Below are positions 18,629 through 29,157 of a DNA stretch of 64,000 nt, piece after piece. Where the stretch lies: the NCBI GenBank assembly GCA_037893245.1, contig JBAIAA010000539.1, positions 253,001 through 317,000 on the forward strand. Direction: 5' to 3'. How positions within the stretch are numbered: the stretch's first letter is position 1; each line of letters begins with the position of its first letter. Made by a program: the position numbers and the translations under genes. The DNA comes from Crossaster papposus. Its lineage: Eukaryota; Echinodermata; Asteroidea; Velatida; Solasteridae. Below the pieces are notes generated by a model. The model worked only from the letters and a program-made list of their open reading frames with translations, was not told where the DNA came from and made no database searches.

Positions 18629-21200
18629 GAGGAGTCATATTGATGATATAAGACACCTGTCCCTGTTAAAATTAAGATATTGCGATCATGTTAAAGGTTG
18701 GTTCTGCAGCCGTAAACATGCCCCCTCCCTACAGCGTTGGACCCATGCGAATGTGTTGTACATGGCCCTATACATTATAACGCACGGATCAAATCGAGCT
18801 GAAAAATGCCCTGGTAAAACGCGGAACTCTGATATTTACATGCCTTGTCGGCTGAAGTTTGCCGTTAAAATAATTAGAGGAGTTATTGAGGATATAAGAC
18901 ACTTGTACCTGTTAAAATTAGGATATTCCGATTATTTTAAAAGTCGGTTCTGCAGCCGTAAACATGCCCCCTCCCCACAGCGTTGGACCATTCTAATGTG
19001 TTGTACATGACCCTATACATTATAACGCACGGATCAAATCGAGCTGAAAAAATTGCCCTGGTAAAACGCGGAACTCTGATATTTACATGCCTTGTCGGCT
19101 GAAGTTTGCCGTTAAAATAATCAGAGGAGTTGTTGAGGATATAAGACACTTGCCCCTGTTAAAATTAGGATATTGCGATTATTTTAAAGGTGGGTTCTGC
19201 AGCCGTAAACATGCCCCCTCCCCACAGCGTTGGACCCATTCGAATGTGTTGTACACGGCCATACATTATAACGCACGCATCAAATCGAGCTGAAAAGGCG
19301 ATCTGGTACAACGCGGAACTCTGATATTTAAATGCCTTGTTGGCTGAATTTGGCAGATAAAATAATTAGAGGAGTTATTGAGGATATAAGACACTTGTAC
19401 CTGTTAAAATTAGGATATTCCGATTATTTTAAAAGTCGGTTCTGCAGCCGTAAACATGCCCCCTCCCCACAGCGTTGGACCATTCTAATGTGTTGTACAT
19501 GACCCTATACATTATAACGCACGGATCAAATCGAGCTGAAAAAATTGCCCTGGTAAATCGCGGAACTCTGATATTTACATGCCTTGTCGGCTGAAGTTTG
19601 CCGTTAAAATAATCAGAGGAGTTGTTGAGGATATAAGACACTTGTACCTGTTAAAATTAGGATATTCCGATTATTTTAAAAGTCGGTTCTGCAGCAGTAA
19701 ACGTGCCCCCTCCCCACAGCGTTGGACCATTCTAATGTGTTGTACATGACCCTATACATTATAACGCACGGATCAAATCGAGCTGAACAAATTGCCCTGG
19801 TAAAACGCGGAACTCTGATATTCACATGCCTTGTCGGCTGAAGTTTGCCGTTAAAATAATCAGAGGAGTTGTTGAGGATATAAGACACTTGCCCCTGTTA
19901 AAATTAGGATATTGCGATTATTTTAAAGGTGGGTTCTGCAGCCGTAAACATGCCCCCTCCCCACAGCGTTGGACCCATTCGAATGTGTTGTACACGGCCA
20001 TACATTATAACGCACGCATCAAATCGAGCTGAAAAGGCGATCTGGTACAACGCGGAACTCTGATATTTAAATGCCTTGTTGGCTGAATTTGGCAGATAAA
20101 ATAATTAGAGGAGTTATTGAGGATATAAGACACTTGTACCTGTTAAAATTAGGATATTCCGATTATTTTAAAAGTCGGTTCTGCAGCCGTAAACATGCCC
20201 CCTCCCCACAGCGTTGGACCATTCTAATGTGTTGTACATGACCCTATACATTATAACGCACGGATCAAATCGAGCTGAAAAAAATGCCCTGGTAAAACGC
20301 GGAACTCTGATATTTACATGCCTTGTCGGCTGAAGTTTGCCGTTAAAATAATCAGAGAAGTTGTTGAGGATATAAGACACTTGCTCCTGTTAAAATTAGG
20401 ATATTGCGATTATTTTAAAGGTGGGTTCTGCAGCCGTAAACATGCCCCCTCCCCACAGCGTTGGACCATTCTAATGTGTTGTACATGACCCTATACATTA
20501 TAACGCACGCATCAAATCGAGCTGAAAAAATTGCCCTGGTAAAACGCGGAACTCTGATATTTACATGCCTTGTCGGCTGAATTTGGCAGATAAAATAATT
20601 AGAGGAGTTATTGAGGATATAAGACACTTGTACCTGTTAAAATTAGGATATTCCGATTATTTTAAAAGTCGGTTCTGCAGCCGTAAACATGCCCCCTCCC
20701 CACAGCGTTGGACCATTCTAATGTGTTGTACATGACCCTATACATTATAACGCACGGATCAAATCGAGCTGAACAAAATGCCCTGGTAAAACGCGGAACT
20801 CTGATATTTACATGCCTTGTCGGCTGAAGTTTGCCGTTAAAATAATCAGAGGAGTTGTTGAGGATATAAGACACTTGCTCCTGTTAAAATTAGGATATTG
20901 CGATTATTTTAAAGGTAGGTTCTGCAGCCGTAAACATGCCCCCTCCCCACAGCGTTGGACCCATTCGAATGTGTTGTAAACGGCCATACATTATAACGCA
21001 CGCATCAAATCGAGCTGAAAAGGCGATCTGGTACAACGCGGAACTCTGATATTTAAATGCCTTGTTGGCTGAATTTGGCAGATAAAATAATTAGAGGAGT
21101 TATTGAGGATATAAGACACTTGTACCTGTTAAAATTAGGATATTCCGATTATTTTAAAAGTCGGTTCTGCAGCCGTAAACATGCCCCCTCCCCACAGCGC
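18629..21200. repeat. 247-bp satellite, ~10.4 copies, with higher-order structure
   Basis: The marker GGATATAAGACACTTG recurs every 246-247 bp from about 18643 to 21110. Two unit types are seen. One has TACCTG, TTCCGATTATTTTAAAAGTCGG; the other has CCCCTG or CTCCTG, TTGCGATTATTTTAAAGGTGGG. They mostly alternate, and a three-unit block is duplicated (19087 onward equals 19826 onward, 739 bp apart). The short open frames it contains on both strands simply recur with the unit and are not judged genes. Confidence 0.92.
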
Positions 21201-21590
21201 GCGTTGGGCCATTGTAAGTACAATAAGCGGCCGTACAGTATACGCACGGCACATTGGCACACCTGAGCACTTGATTTGTAAAAGGATATCCCTTTACAGC
21301 ATGTGTTCTGCACGCAGTTATACCTGCGTATTAGTTCTGCACTGACGTGACCGAAGCACTGATCTCTATAACTGGATAGGTCGAGCGTAATAGCGAGCCG
21401 TGAAGTCACCGGCGGCCATGATGGGATATTCAAAACATTGCCTTCGTGCATGCAAAAGACGCGTAGACACGTCGAGAGTGAGACAGTGGCAGCAGCGATG
21501 GTGGGTAAAAATGCATTAAAATCATTTGTAAATAAGTAAATTTATTAAATAAACTCGCAGACTGTGCGATCAGTATCTATCTTTGTAAAA

Positions 21591-22170
21591 AATGTCAGGA
21601 CTACGGTTTTAAGAGAGATTTAGGAGAACATTGTTGGGCGAAAACGATTTTTTTTTTTCCACATGAATTCCAGCGGGATTTGTTCATATTGTGGTCCTAT
21701 CCATCATTTTATCTGAAAGAAAAACTGGGATATTTCGAAAGAACAGTAGATTTATAGAATCAGTTGGTCTAGGATACCTTACAATATGATTGAATTCCAC
21801 AATACAGGTATTTTCAGACCAATTTTGTACCCATTCCATGAGGACTGTCCCGTTGACTTGCACGTCAAACAGTTCATGGTGGTAATTTGTGTACACATTC
21901 GTACACAACATATTGTGTCATGAACTATTTGACGTGCATAAATTTAATGTTCTGTAGAATTATCCCAATATCGCAATGATCACAGTTTTTTCTCTCACAA
22001 TTCTGGAAGTGTAGAGCCACCTATTAATAATAATAATAGTATTATTAAATGCATGGTGTAGGCCAAGGCTATCATGGTGAAACTTGGATGTAGACACGTA
22101 TTTCCAATACTTCAGAACAATTTCATTTTCGCCCACAAATCTCTCTTAAAAAAGTAGTCCTGATGACATT
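21591..22170. repeat. Nested fold-back element, ~580 bp
   Basis: AATGTCAGGACTAC followed by TTTTAAGAGAGATTT on the left is inverted on the right (AAATCTCTCTTAAA...GTAGTCCTGATGACATT). A second, inner inverted pair is TGCACGTCAAACAGTTCATG (about 21858) versus CATGAACTATTTGACGTGCA (about 21919). No coding capacity. The remaining interior of the host element (22171-23920) shows no gene. Confidence 0.65.
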
Positions 22171-23249
22171 CCTTACAGTGCTCAAATGAAATTTCACTCT
22201 CTGAAGAAATGGGTATGCCAAATAAATTGAGAATTTTGTGTTTTTAAAATAGCGTCATGTTACAACATTCTTTCCTTGGCATTCAATTTATACCTGTATA
22301 TTTTCTTTCTTTGTACACTACAGCTAATTGGTTTACCCAAGTCCACTTCTTGCTACTAAGATGTCAGTCTGTACAGCTTATTACGTCTGGACAAGTCATA
22401 GGACGAACTGCTCCCATTATGACAGAGGGACAACAGATGACAGCGAATGTCAACACTTATTTTGTTTAACCATCAGTAAATACGGAAGCTTAATTGACCA
22501 ACTACGTTTTCCAAGATAAGCTATCTCGGTGTTCCACATCCCTATAGATGTGCTGCAAATATATTGCAGAACTCTGCATCTTGGCATTTCATGTTTCAAG
22601 TACAGATAATAAAACAGTCGCAACAGTCACAAACCTATCTTTGTAACATGGAAATATATTGAACATGTGTTTTATGAAAACTGACAAATCTGGTTAAAAT
22701 TGTATTGTTAATATTCAAAGCAAATTATACAGATGTTAAAATGACATGGATTTACCCAGTCAGTGTTCTCCACAATCACTGGGTAGCGGCCGCCCTGTGT
22801 ACATGTTACGCTGTTCTGTCATATTTTTATGCTGTCAAATTTTGCTTTTCAATCATGGTTTTATTTTGCTTTCTTACAAAACAAATATTGTGTTCATATC
22901 GCACAAATATCTAGAAACACTCGCAATTCAAAGTTAAAGCTGTACAAGGGTGTCCTATTAAAATTTGGCCTGTGAATAATGCTGTCAAATGTATCTTTGC
23001 ATAGTATCAACAATTATTATTCTAAAATGACATCGCAAGTTTTGTTTTGGTTTTCCAACATCAGTAGTAAACAATACATAATAAGCATATTGTTACTATG
23101 GCAGTAGTTATTACATGTTATATGTAATGTATCAATGTAAAATAAAAGCATTAAGCAAAATTGAATCCATTGTGTGACTTATGTCATTATTTACACATGT
23201 GATTGATATTTTTAATTGTGATTTATTTCAAGTTTCTCAAGTTCATAGT

Positions 23250-23296
23250 TTAAGCCATAGAGCTGTATCTTTATTATACAGCTCTATGGTTTAAGC
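23250..23296. repeat. Short perfect hairpin
   Basis: CCATAGAGCTGTA and TACAGCTCTATGG are perfect inverted arms separated by nine bases, with TTAA(G/A) just outside on both sides. The function is unknown. Confidence 0.8.
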
Positions 23297-24227
23297 TCAA
23301 AACCACATAATTAATTTTTTCTGTCCACTTGTCCAGCAAGAATTTTTGGGACCCTTTCTAAAAACTTTACTAAACATTAGGTTGATTCCAAATCTGGACA
23401 CTGCCTTAAAACCCCACGAACAAACCATGATGTGCCAATTAAATTTTCCTGAAACACACTGACATTTGTTCAATTTTTTCAACATTTTTTTATTTTATTA
23501 TAAAATGCACTTTTTAGTGTCTGGATATAAAATTAAACCAACAATTTCAAGAATTTCCTTAATCCAAAAAAACTCGTTTTGCCTTTTCCTTGTTCCGGTT
23601 TGTGCATAAGGTCATGATGTGGATTTCTTCCCCCCCCCCCCCCCCCAAAAAAAAAAAACCAAAAAAAAATAATTTAGAAGTTGGAAATTCTTGAAAATAC
23701 TTGTCCGACATATCCCATAGACTTTGCACTGCATTGCATCGTCTCACACGAATGTCTCATATCTTTTCCAAAAAATAGGCCTATTTAACATTGAAACTTG
23801 GCGTATACAGGTAATTCTTGGGTGTTATTATGTTTAACTTGATTTTCCTGATCAAACTGGATCGTTTTTGCGACGTTAACTTCGTTTCCTGTGATATTAA
23901 ATGAGTTTTCTCGGTCGTGCGCTATACAAACGTGTGTACGCCTGCAATGTTTTGAATATCCCAATATGGCCGCTGATGGCTTCACGTGCAGAGCCGCTCG
24001 ACCTATCCAGTTATAGAGATCAGTGGACCGAAGTGATAAATGCTTACAAATCTTGAATTTAAGAAAAAACAAAAAACAATTTCAGCACATATTAGTGAGG
24101 TTTGAAGGTTATTCTGCCTTTGAAGTCAATATTTTGTATTTATTCGGTGTAATTTTAGTTGTTTTGCACAGTTCTGCAGAGTTCCGCAGAGTTCTGCACG
24201 TTCTGCAAGTTCCGCAAAATACCCACA

Positions 24228-24815
24228 CCCGCGATGGATACAGCTACACCCAGAAGTGGAGAAAACCAGGCACATCATCATCACCCATCGTATGGCTGTG
24301 CAGCATCCGTAGTCGATCAAAGAGATGTCCAGTCTCCGTCCGTCAAGATGGTTCCTACTTCTCCTTCGGCCTGCACACCGTTCACACCCATCCTGCGCGT
24401 CCTGGAGGTGATGTCGCTGTGCAGACTGTCACCGCGGTAAAGAAAGCTGCCCGAGAGGAAGTTTTCCGCTCAGCAGGTTGCATAGTGGAGCATGTCCTGA
24501 GCGAGACGGCCACCACTGCCCCCGCCAGCTGCCCCAACCCGTCCTACCTTAGACGCACTGCAAACCGAGTACGCCAAAGTCAACGTCCCCCCGAGCCAAG
24601 AGATCTGGACTTTGATGTGGCCCATGACTTTATTCCAGCTGAATTCTTGCAGAAGGACATTACGAGTCGGAAAGGCCAGACACCTGCTTTTTTTCACCGA
24701 TGTCCAGATTATGGATGGACAAGGCCAAGCAAGACCTGGTACTGGACGGCACGTTCAACTTCGTACGCCGTCCATTCGTGCAGCTTTTCTCCGTCCACTT
24801 AGTACTACTACTAGT
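24228..24815 (+). pseudogene. FLYWCH zinc finger / MULE transposase N-terminal fragment, frameshifted
   Basis: One frame reads DGYSYTQKWRKPG, then WLCSIRSRSKRC and a downstream HTHP. This is a FLYWCH finger (W-x-C-x8-C ... HxH). It continues ANRVRQSQRPPEPRDLDFDV and DFIPAEFLQKDI. Near 24680-24725 the homology moves to two other frames (LLFFTDVQIMD, then LVLDGTFNFVRRPFVQLFSV), so at least two frameshifts are present. The last segment holds the first DDE Asp of a MULE-type core ('DGTF'), after which sequence identity ends at about 24800. The copy is truncated and dead. It is a different family from the 8668 gene. Confidence 0.75.
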
Positions 24816-24833
24816 CATAATTACTACCAAAGA

Positions 24834-24864
24834 CCCTAGAGCGCCGCGCAGCGGCGCTCTAGGG
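24834..24864. repeat. GC-rich perfect hairpin, 3-nt loop
   Basis: CCCTAGAGCGCCGC and GCGGCGCTCTAGGG form 14-bp arms around GCA. A second, imperfect copy of the right arm follows directly (GCGCTC). It marks the end of the FLYWCH fragment, so it may be an element terminus. Confidence 0.75.
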
Positions 24865-24907
24865 CGCTCTACGATCTTTGATTACTACACTTATTCCATG
24901 TGGTATC

Positions 24908-25688
24908 GGGACAACTCGTACCCGGGACAACTCGTACCCGGGACGACTCGTACCCAAAATTTGTTACCCGGGACGACTCGTACCCGGGACGACTCGTACC
25001 CGGGACGACTCGTACCCGGGACGACTCGTACCCGGGACGACTCGTACCCGGGACGACTCGTACCCGGGACGACTCGTACCCGGGACGACTCGTACCCGGG
25101 ACGACTCGTACCCGGGACGACTCGTACCCGGGACGACTCGTACCCGGGACGACTCGTACCCGGGACGACTCGTACCCGGGACGACTCGTACCCGGGACGA
25201 CTCGTACCCGGGACGACTCGTACCCGGGACGACTCGTACCCGGGACGACTCGTACCCGGGACGACTCGTACCCGGGACGACTCGTACCCGGGACGACTCG
25301 TACCCGGGACGACTCGTACCCGGGACGACTCGTACCCGGGACGACTCGTACCCGGGACGACTCGTACCCGGGACGACTCGTACCCGGGACGACTCGTACC
25401 CGGGACGACTCGTACCCGGGACGACTCGTACCCGGGACGACTCGTACCCGGGACGACTCGTACCCGGGACGACTCGTACCCGGGACGACTCGTACCCGGG
25501 ACGACTCGTACCCGGGACGACTCGTACCCGGGACGACTCGTACCCGGGACGACTCGTACCCGGGACGACTCGTACCCGGGACGACTCGTACCCGGGACGA
25601 CTCGTACCCGGGACGACTCGTACCCGGGACGACTCGTACCCGGGACGACTCGTACCCGGGACGACTCGTACCCGGGACGACTCGTACC
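24908..25688. repeat. 16-bp minisatellite, about 47-48 copies
   Basis: The unit GACGACTCGTACCCGG repeats almost without change, broken once near 24955-24968 (AAAATTTGTTA). The first two units have CAACTCG instead of CGACTCG and match the inverted right end of the element. Because 16 is not a multiple of 3 and the unit holds no stop in any frame, long frames are open on both strands; these are artefacts of the repeat. Confidence 0.97.
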
Positions 25689-26629
25689 TTGTACTTTTCT
25701 TACCATGTACTCTGTTTCTTTTATTTAGATAGTATTAATTGACAAATCAGAAGAGGTGGAAAATTAAAGTCGTTCAGTTTTTGGAAATTGCCAGTGGTGA
25801 CAATCATACAAGCAGGAGATTGTTCTGGAGAGATTCTGGCAGCTGGCCGATGATCGCGGAGTTTGCCGAATTCAGAAGTAAAGGAGCTATAGCAATCATG
25901 AGCTTCGTAACTTATTTGATCTTCATTTATTGCGAAAACGTATTTCTAAAATAATTGGACTGCTTCATTAAAATTATAAAAATGTTATGTCACCTTCTAC
26001 AGTTTTTATGACATTAAAGCTCTGGAGTTTGCTCGTAACTTATTTGATCTTTTTGTTTAACAGTAGTTTCAGACACGCATATTACATTGTGTTACGTCTA
26101 GAACACATCATTAAATGCGTGTTTGGATATTTCATTTTTTAAATAAGTGTACTGATTCATTATGAAATGTTACATAATGATGTCACCTTCTTTGTTTTTT
26201 TTTAGCTTAATTTGTCTTTCATTTCATGGGGTTTTATTTTACGGGAACAAATCAATGGACACAAATCATCATACCATCAACAATCCGAGTAGCGTGTCAA
26301 TCTTTGCATATGTGAAATAATTCATAAGCCAAAAATTCAAAAAACAATTATCTTCAGGCCAACGATATAGGCCTAAGCTTCCTTACTCTTTTAAATCTAA
26401 AACGGAAATAAAACAGTTTCATTCTTAATCGTCAAAAATCTCTAGTAATCAAACCATTCACAATTTCTATATTGGATAATTGGTTAGCATAATAATAGGT
26501 TGAAAATAAGTACGATAACGTTTGGAACAAGTATTAAGTAAGGCACAATAAGGGGTTGATTTACGAGTACGCTGCACATACAGTGTTTAATTTTCCTGGG
26601 TACGAGTTGTCCCGGGTACGAGTTGTCCC
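24908..26629. mobile_element. TIR element whose terminal unit has expanded into a minisatellite
   Basis: The left end GGGACAACTCGTACCCGG, repeated twice, is inverted at the right end (26598-26629, CGAGTTGTCCC at the very end). The interior between about 25700 and 26597 is AT-rich with no recognisable gene (longest frame 71 codons). No clear target duplication could be fixed. The symmetry of two 16-bp units at each end argues for an element rather than a chance inverted copy. Confidence 0.6.
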
Positions 26630-26686
26630 ACATTCTGAATTCATGAGACGCAGGCAGCATGCAAGCGAAGATGGACTGCCTATTGA

Positions 26687-26718
26687 CATGGAGGAATAAG
26701 CCTTCTTATTCCTCCATG
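26687..26718. repeat. Perfect hairpin, 14-bp arms
   Basis: CATGGAGGAATAAG and CTTATTCCTCCATG flank a four-base loop. No terminator or gene is associated. Confidence 0.85.
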
Positions 26719-26754
26719 CTATTGAGTATTATTAGTTCGAAAGTCGGAAAGTAT

Positions 26755-27475
26755 TTTTACAAAGATTGTTTTTATTCAGAGTCAATGGTGTTCTACAGAG
26801 CCCCTAAAGGGACATATATAATATGACAAATACAAATCACCGTTACGAAATAATTTGAGTTTTTTATTTCGTGCACTCAAAATAACTTATTTCGTGAGCT
26901 CGAAATGTTTTCGTGGCCACGAAATGACTTCGTGCGCTCCAAAAAATCTGTTTGTGAGCTCAAAATAATTTCGTCACAGTCACATTTTTGGAACGTAAAA
27001 ACAATGATTTATTCCTTTCGTGTTGCCTTCTGGGCAAATTTCTGGGTGAAAATTCCTTTCACATTGTCAATACTCAAATATTACAACATTATCTCTCTAA
27101 AAACACTCCGAAACATATCGCTATTGCCTCAATTTTAACTCGTGCAAAAATGTCGCGAAATTGTATGGGATCGCGGATATCGGAATATTCGATTTAGAAA
27201 CGTGACTGCATTACACAGATTGTTTTTATTTCGATCAATGGTATCCTACGGAGCCGCTAAAGGGACATATGACGAATACAAATCACCGTGACGAAATCAT
27301 TTGATTATTTCATTTCGTGCGCTCGAAACCATTTCGTGCCCACGAAATCATTTCGTGCAATCGAAATAACTTATTTCGTGAGCTCGAAATGATTTCGTGC
27401 CCGTGCCCACTAAATCATTTCGTGCGCTCGAAAAAAATATTTTCGTGAGCTCGAAATTGTCTCGGTTTGTTCGTC
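26755..27475. repeat. Two diverged copies of a TTTCGTG/CTCGAAAT repeat
   Basis: Both copies begin AGATTGTTTTTATT, pass through CTAAAGGGACATAT and AATACAAATCACCGT, and then hold clusters of ATTTCGTG(A/C)(G/C)CTCGAAAT half-palindromes (about 26850-26975 and 27295-27465). The sequence between them (26986-27210) has no gene. Confidence 0.75.
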
Positions 27476-27538
27476 ATACAATCCATTTTGTTTTTAGGAC
27501 ATCACCAAGGTGTATCTATAAGTTACGATTCCACCCAG

Positions 27539-27574
27539 CTAGCGGGTGCCGCGCGAAGCGCGGCATCCCGCTAG
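27539..27574. repeat. GC-rich hairpin, possible element terminus
   Basis: CTAGCGGGTGCCGCGC and GCGCGGCATCCCGCTAG pair around GAA with one mismatch. A GC-rich hairpin near CTAG resembles Helitron 3' ends, but no 5' TC end or CTRR-T context was confirmed. Confidence 0.5.
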
Positions 27575-27598
27575 TTCTACTAATACTAGCGCTCAAAC

Positions 27599-27912
27599 CA
27601 CTGACCTCTATACATGGACAGATCATCATTGTTTCATTTTGAAGTCGGCATGCGGAGAAGTGCAACATGGCGGACCCACGACGTGACTCTGTGAGCCAAT
27701 GAAATGTCCAGGTGTTGGTACGATACGTACTACGTAATGTTTATAAATACAAAATGTACAGAATAAATCCGCTGACCTCCACACCTGGACATTTCATTGG
27801 CTCACAGCAGTGACGTCTCGGGTCCGCCATGTTGCACTTCCAGTTCGCGCCGACTTCAAGTGTTAGCACAGCAGAATATGGACAATGGTCCGTCCAGGTG
27901 TAGAGGTCAGTG
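27599..27912 (+). mobile_element. 314-bp MITE, copy 1 of a head-to-head pair, 8-bp duplication GCTCAAAC
   Basis: Starts CACTGACCTCTATACATGG and ends GTGTAGAGGTCAGTG. It contains an inner inverted repeat (TGTGAGCCAATGAAATGTCC and its inverse) and a CATGGCGGACCC block present twice in opposite orientation. GCTCAAAC flanks both sides (27591-27598, 27913-27920). The 8-bp duplication suggests hAT or P superfamily origin. Confidence 0.88.
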
Positions 27913-27920
27913 GCTCAAAC

Positions 27921-28234
27921 CACTGACCTCTACACCTGGACGGACCATTGTTCATATTCTGCTGTGCTAACACTTGAAGTCGGCGCGAACTGGAAGTGCA
28001 ACATGGCGGACCCGAGACGTCACTGCTGTGAGCCAATGAAATGTCCAGGTGTGGAGGTCAGCGGATTCATTCTGTACATTTTGTATTTATAAACATTACG
28101 TAATACGTATCGTACCAACACCTGGACATTTCATTGGCTCACAGAGTCACGTCGTGGGTCCGCCATGTTGCACTTCTCCGCATGCCGACTTCAAAATGAA
28201 ACAATGATGATCTGTCCATGTATAGAGGTCAGTG
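27921..28234 (-). mobile_element. 314-bp MITE, copy 2 in inverse orientation, sharing the duplication
   Basis: An almost exact inverse of copy 1 with the same length. It is flanked by the shared GCTCAAAC at 27913-27920 and by another GCTCAAAC at 28235-28242. The two copies together form a ~640-bp near-perfect palindrome with an 8-bp spacer. Confidence 0.88.
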
Positions 28235-28248
28235 GCTCAAACCCATGC

Positions 28249-28331
28249 GGGCATTTTGCGCTAATACAGATCTTGCCGTATATACATACGGCAAGATCCT
28301 TGGTTATTAGCGCAAAAAATCGATCATGCCC
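28249..28331. repeat. 83-bp hairpin element
   Basis: GGGCATTTTGCGCTAATA with CTTGCCGTAT is inverted as ATACGGCAAG with TATTAGCGCAAAA and CATGCCC. It resembles a very short MITE and lies directly beside the MITE pair. Confidence 0.7.
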
Positions 28332-28830
28332 TCAATCAGAGCCTCCGTTACAAACAGACCAAGGCCATTTCTCAAACCCTGGCTTTGGATCCGTCTCCGG
28401 CTACAGTCTATTGCTAAACTGTATGAATGAAGCCTGAGACGAAGACAAAGCGGAGGTTCGAAAAACAGCCAAAGGCATGCGAACCAACGCGAATTTCTAT
28501 TGGTCCTTTATCAAACCACTAATAGTTTGTGGATCTGAAGCTTTTGACTCGGCAGCCACCTCCATAGTATCCAGTATTAATCACTTAAAATTTGTGCAGG
28601 GGCTATTCGCGGTACATCCTTAATTAATCTCCAAGTTAAATGTGGCGACCCCCTCTTCAATTACAGCGTCAATTCATGTGCAATTAATATGGAATCAAAC
28701 TTAAAACTCGCCTTTTACACCCAAATAAAATCCTTCAAGAAGACAATTGGCAAAAAACAATACCACGCCAATAAATGGACAAGTACACTCCATCGGACGG
28801 ACCCCTTATGAAGGAATATTCCAACAAGTC
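28332..28830. other. No assignable gene; weak coding-like stretch
   Basis: One + frame reads KTAKGMRTNANFYWSFIKP and onward past 28610 without a stop, and a nearby frame reads FKKTIGKKQYHANKW. These look like decayed LINE sequence, but no diagnostic motif is present, so no call is made. Confidence 0.3.
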
Positions 28831-29157
28831 TCTATTGGTATTGGTATTGGTATTGTTTTATTTCCATACATCACAATAAATAATGTCACACAGTTATTTA
28901 TACAATGCACAGAGGGTGGTGAATGGGGGAAACCAGGCAAAAAGCAAATGCTTGTACGTGGCCTGGTTCCTTAGTTAACGCATTAATATACATGTACAAC
29001 TATTGTTACAAGAAAGAAAAAAATTATGAAACAAAAAACTGGCTGAAAGTACAGCTGAAGTCCAGATTTAAAAAACAAGAATGTTTAAAACTCAATGCAA
29101 TACGTACAAATATAATAGACATGAAATATATGTACTACGTGCTACGGGATAAATAAA

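Larger units (their letters stand above)
21357..24025. mobile_element. 2.7-kb TIR element with 8-bp target duplication GACCGAAG
   Basis: The left end CACTGATCTCTATAACTGG (21357 onward) is inverted at the right end, which finishes ATAGAGATCAGTG at 24025. Similarity continues about 100 bp inward, including GGATATTCAAAACATTGC. GACCGAAG flanks both sides exactly (21349-21356 and 24026-24033). The ends resemble those of the MITEs at 27599-28234 and 32198-32459 (CACTGACCTCTA), so all belong to one family. Eight-base duplications point to the hAT or P superfamilies. No transposase is recognised inside. Confidence 0.8.

Noticed and set aside
18937-20874. 70-codon frames repeated on the minus strand in the 247-bp satellite
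   Set aside because: They recur once per unit and change with the unit; no domain is present.
24878-25742. Long open frames of 270-342 codons on both strands with 16-residue repeats
   Set aside because: They are produced by a stop-free 16-bp minisatellite read in every frame, not by a gene.
27539-27574. Helitron 3' end
   Set aside because: A GC hairpin is present, but no CTRR-T end, 5' TC end or Rep/helicase sequence was found.
28332-28740. LINE or integrase coding remnant
   Set aside because: Stretches such as NFYWSFIKP look coding-like, but no conserved motif allows an assignment.
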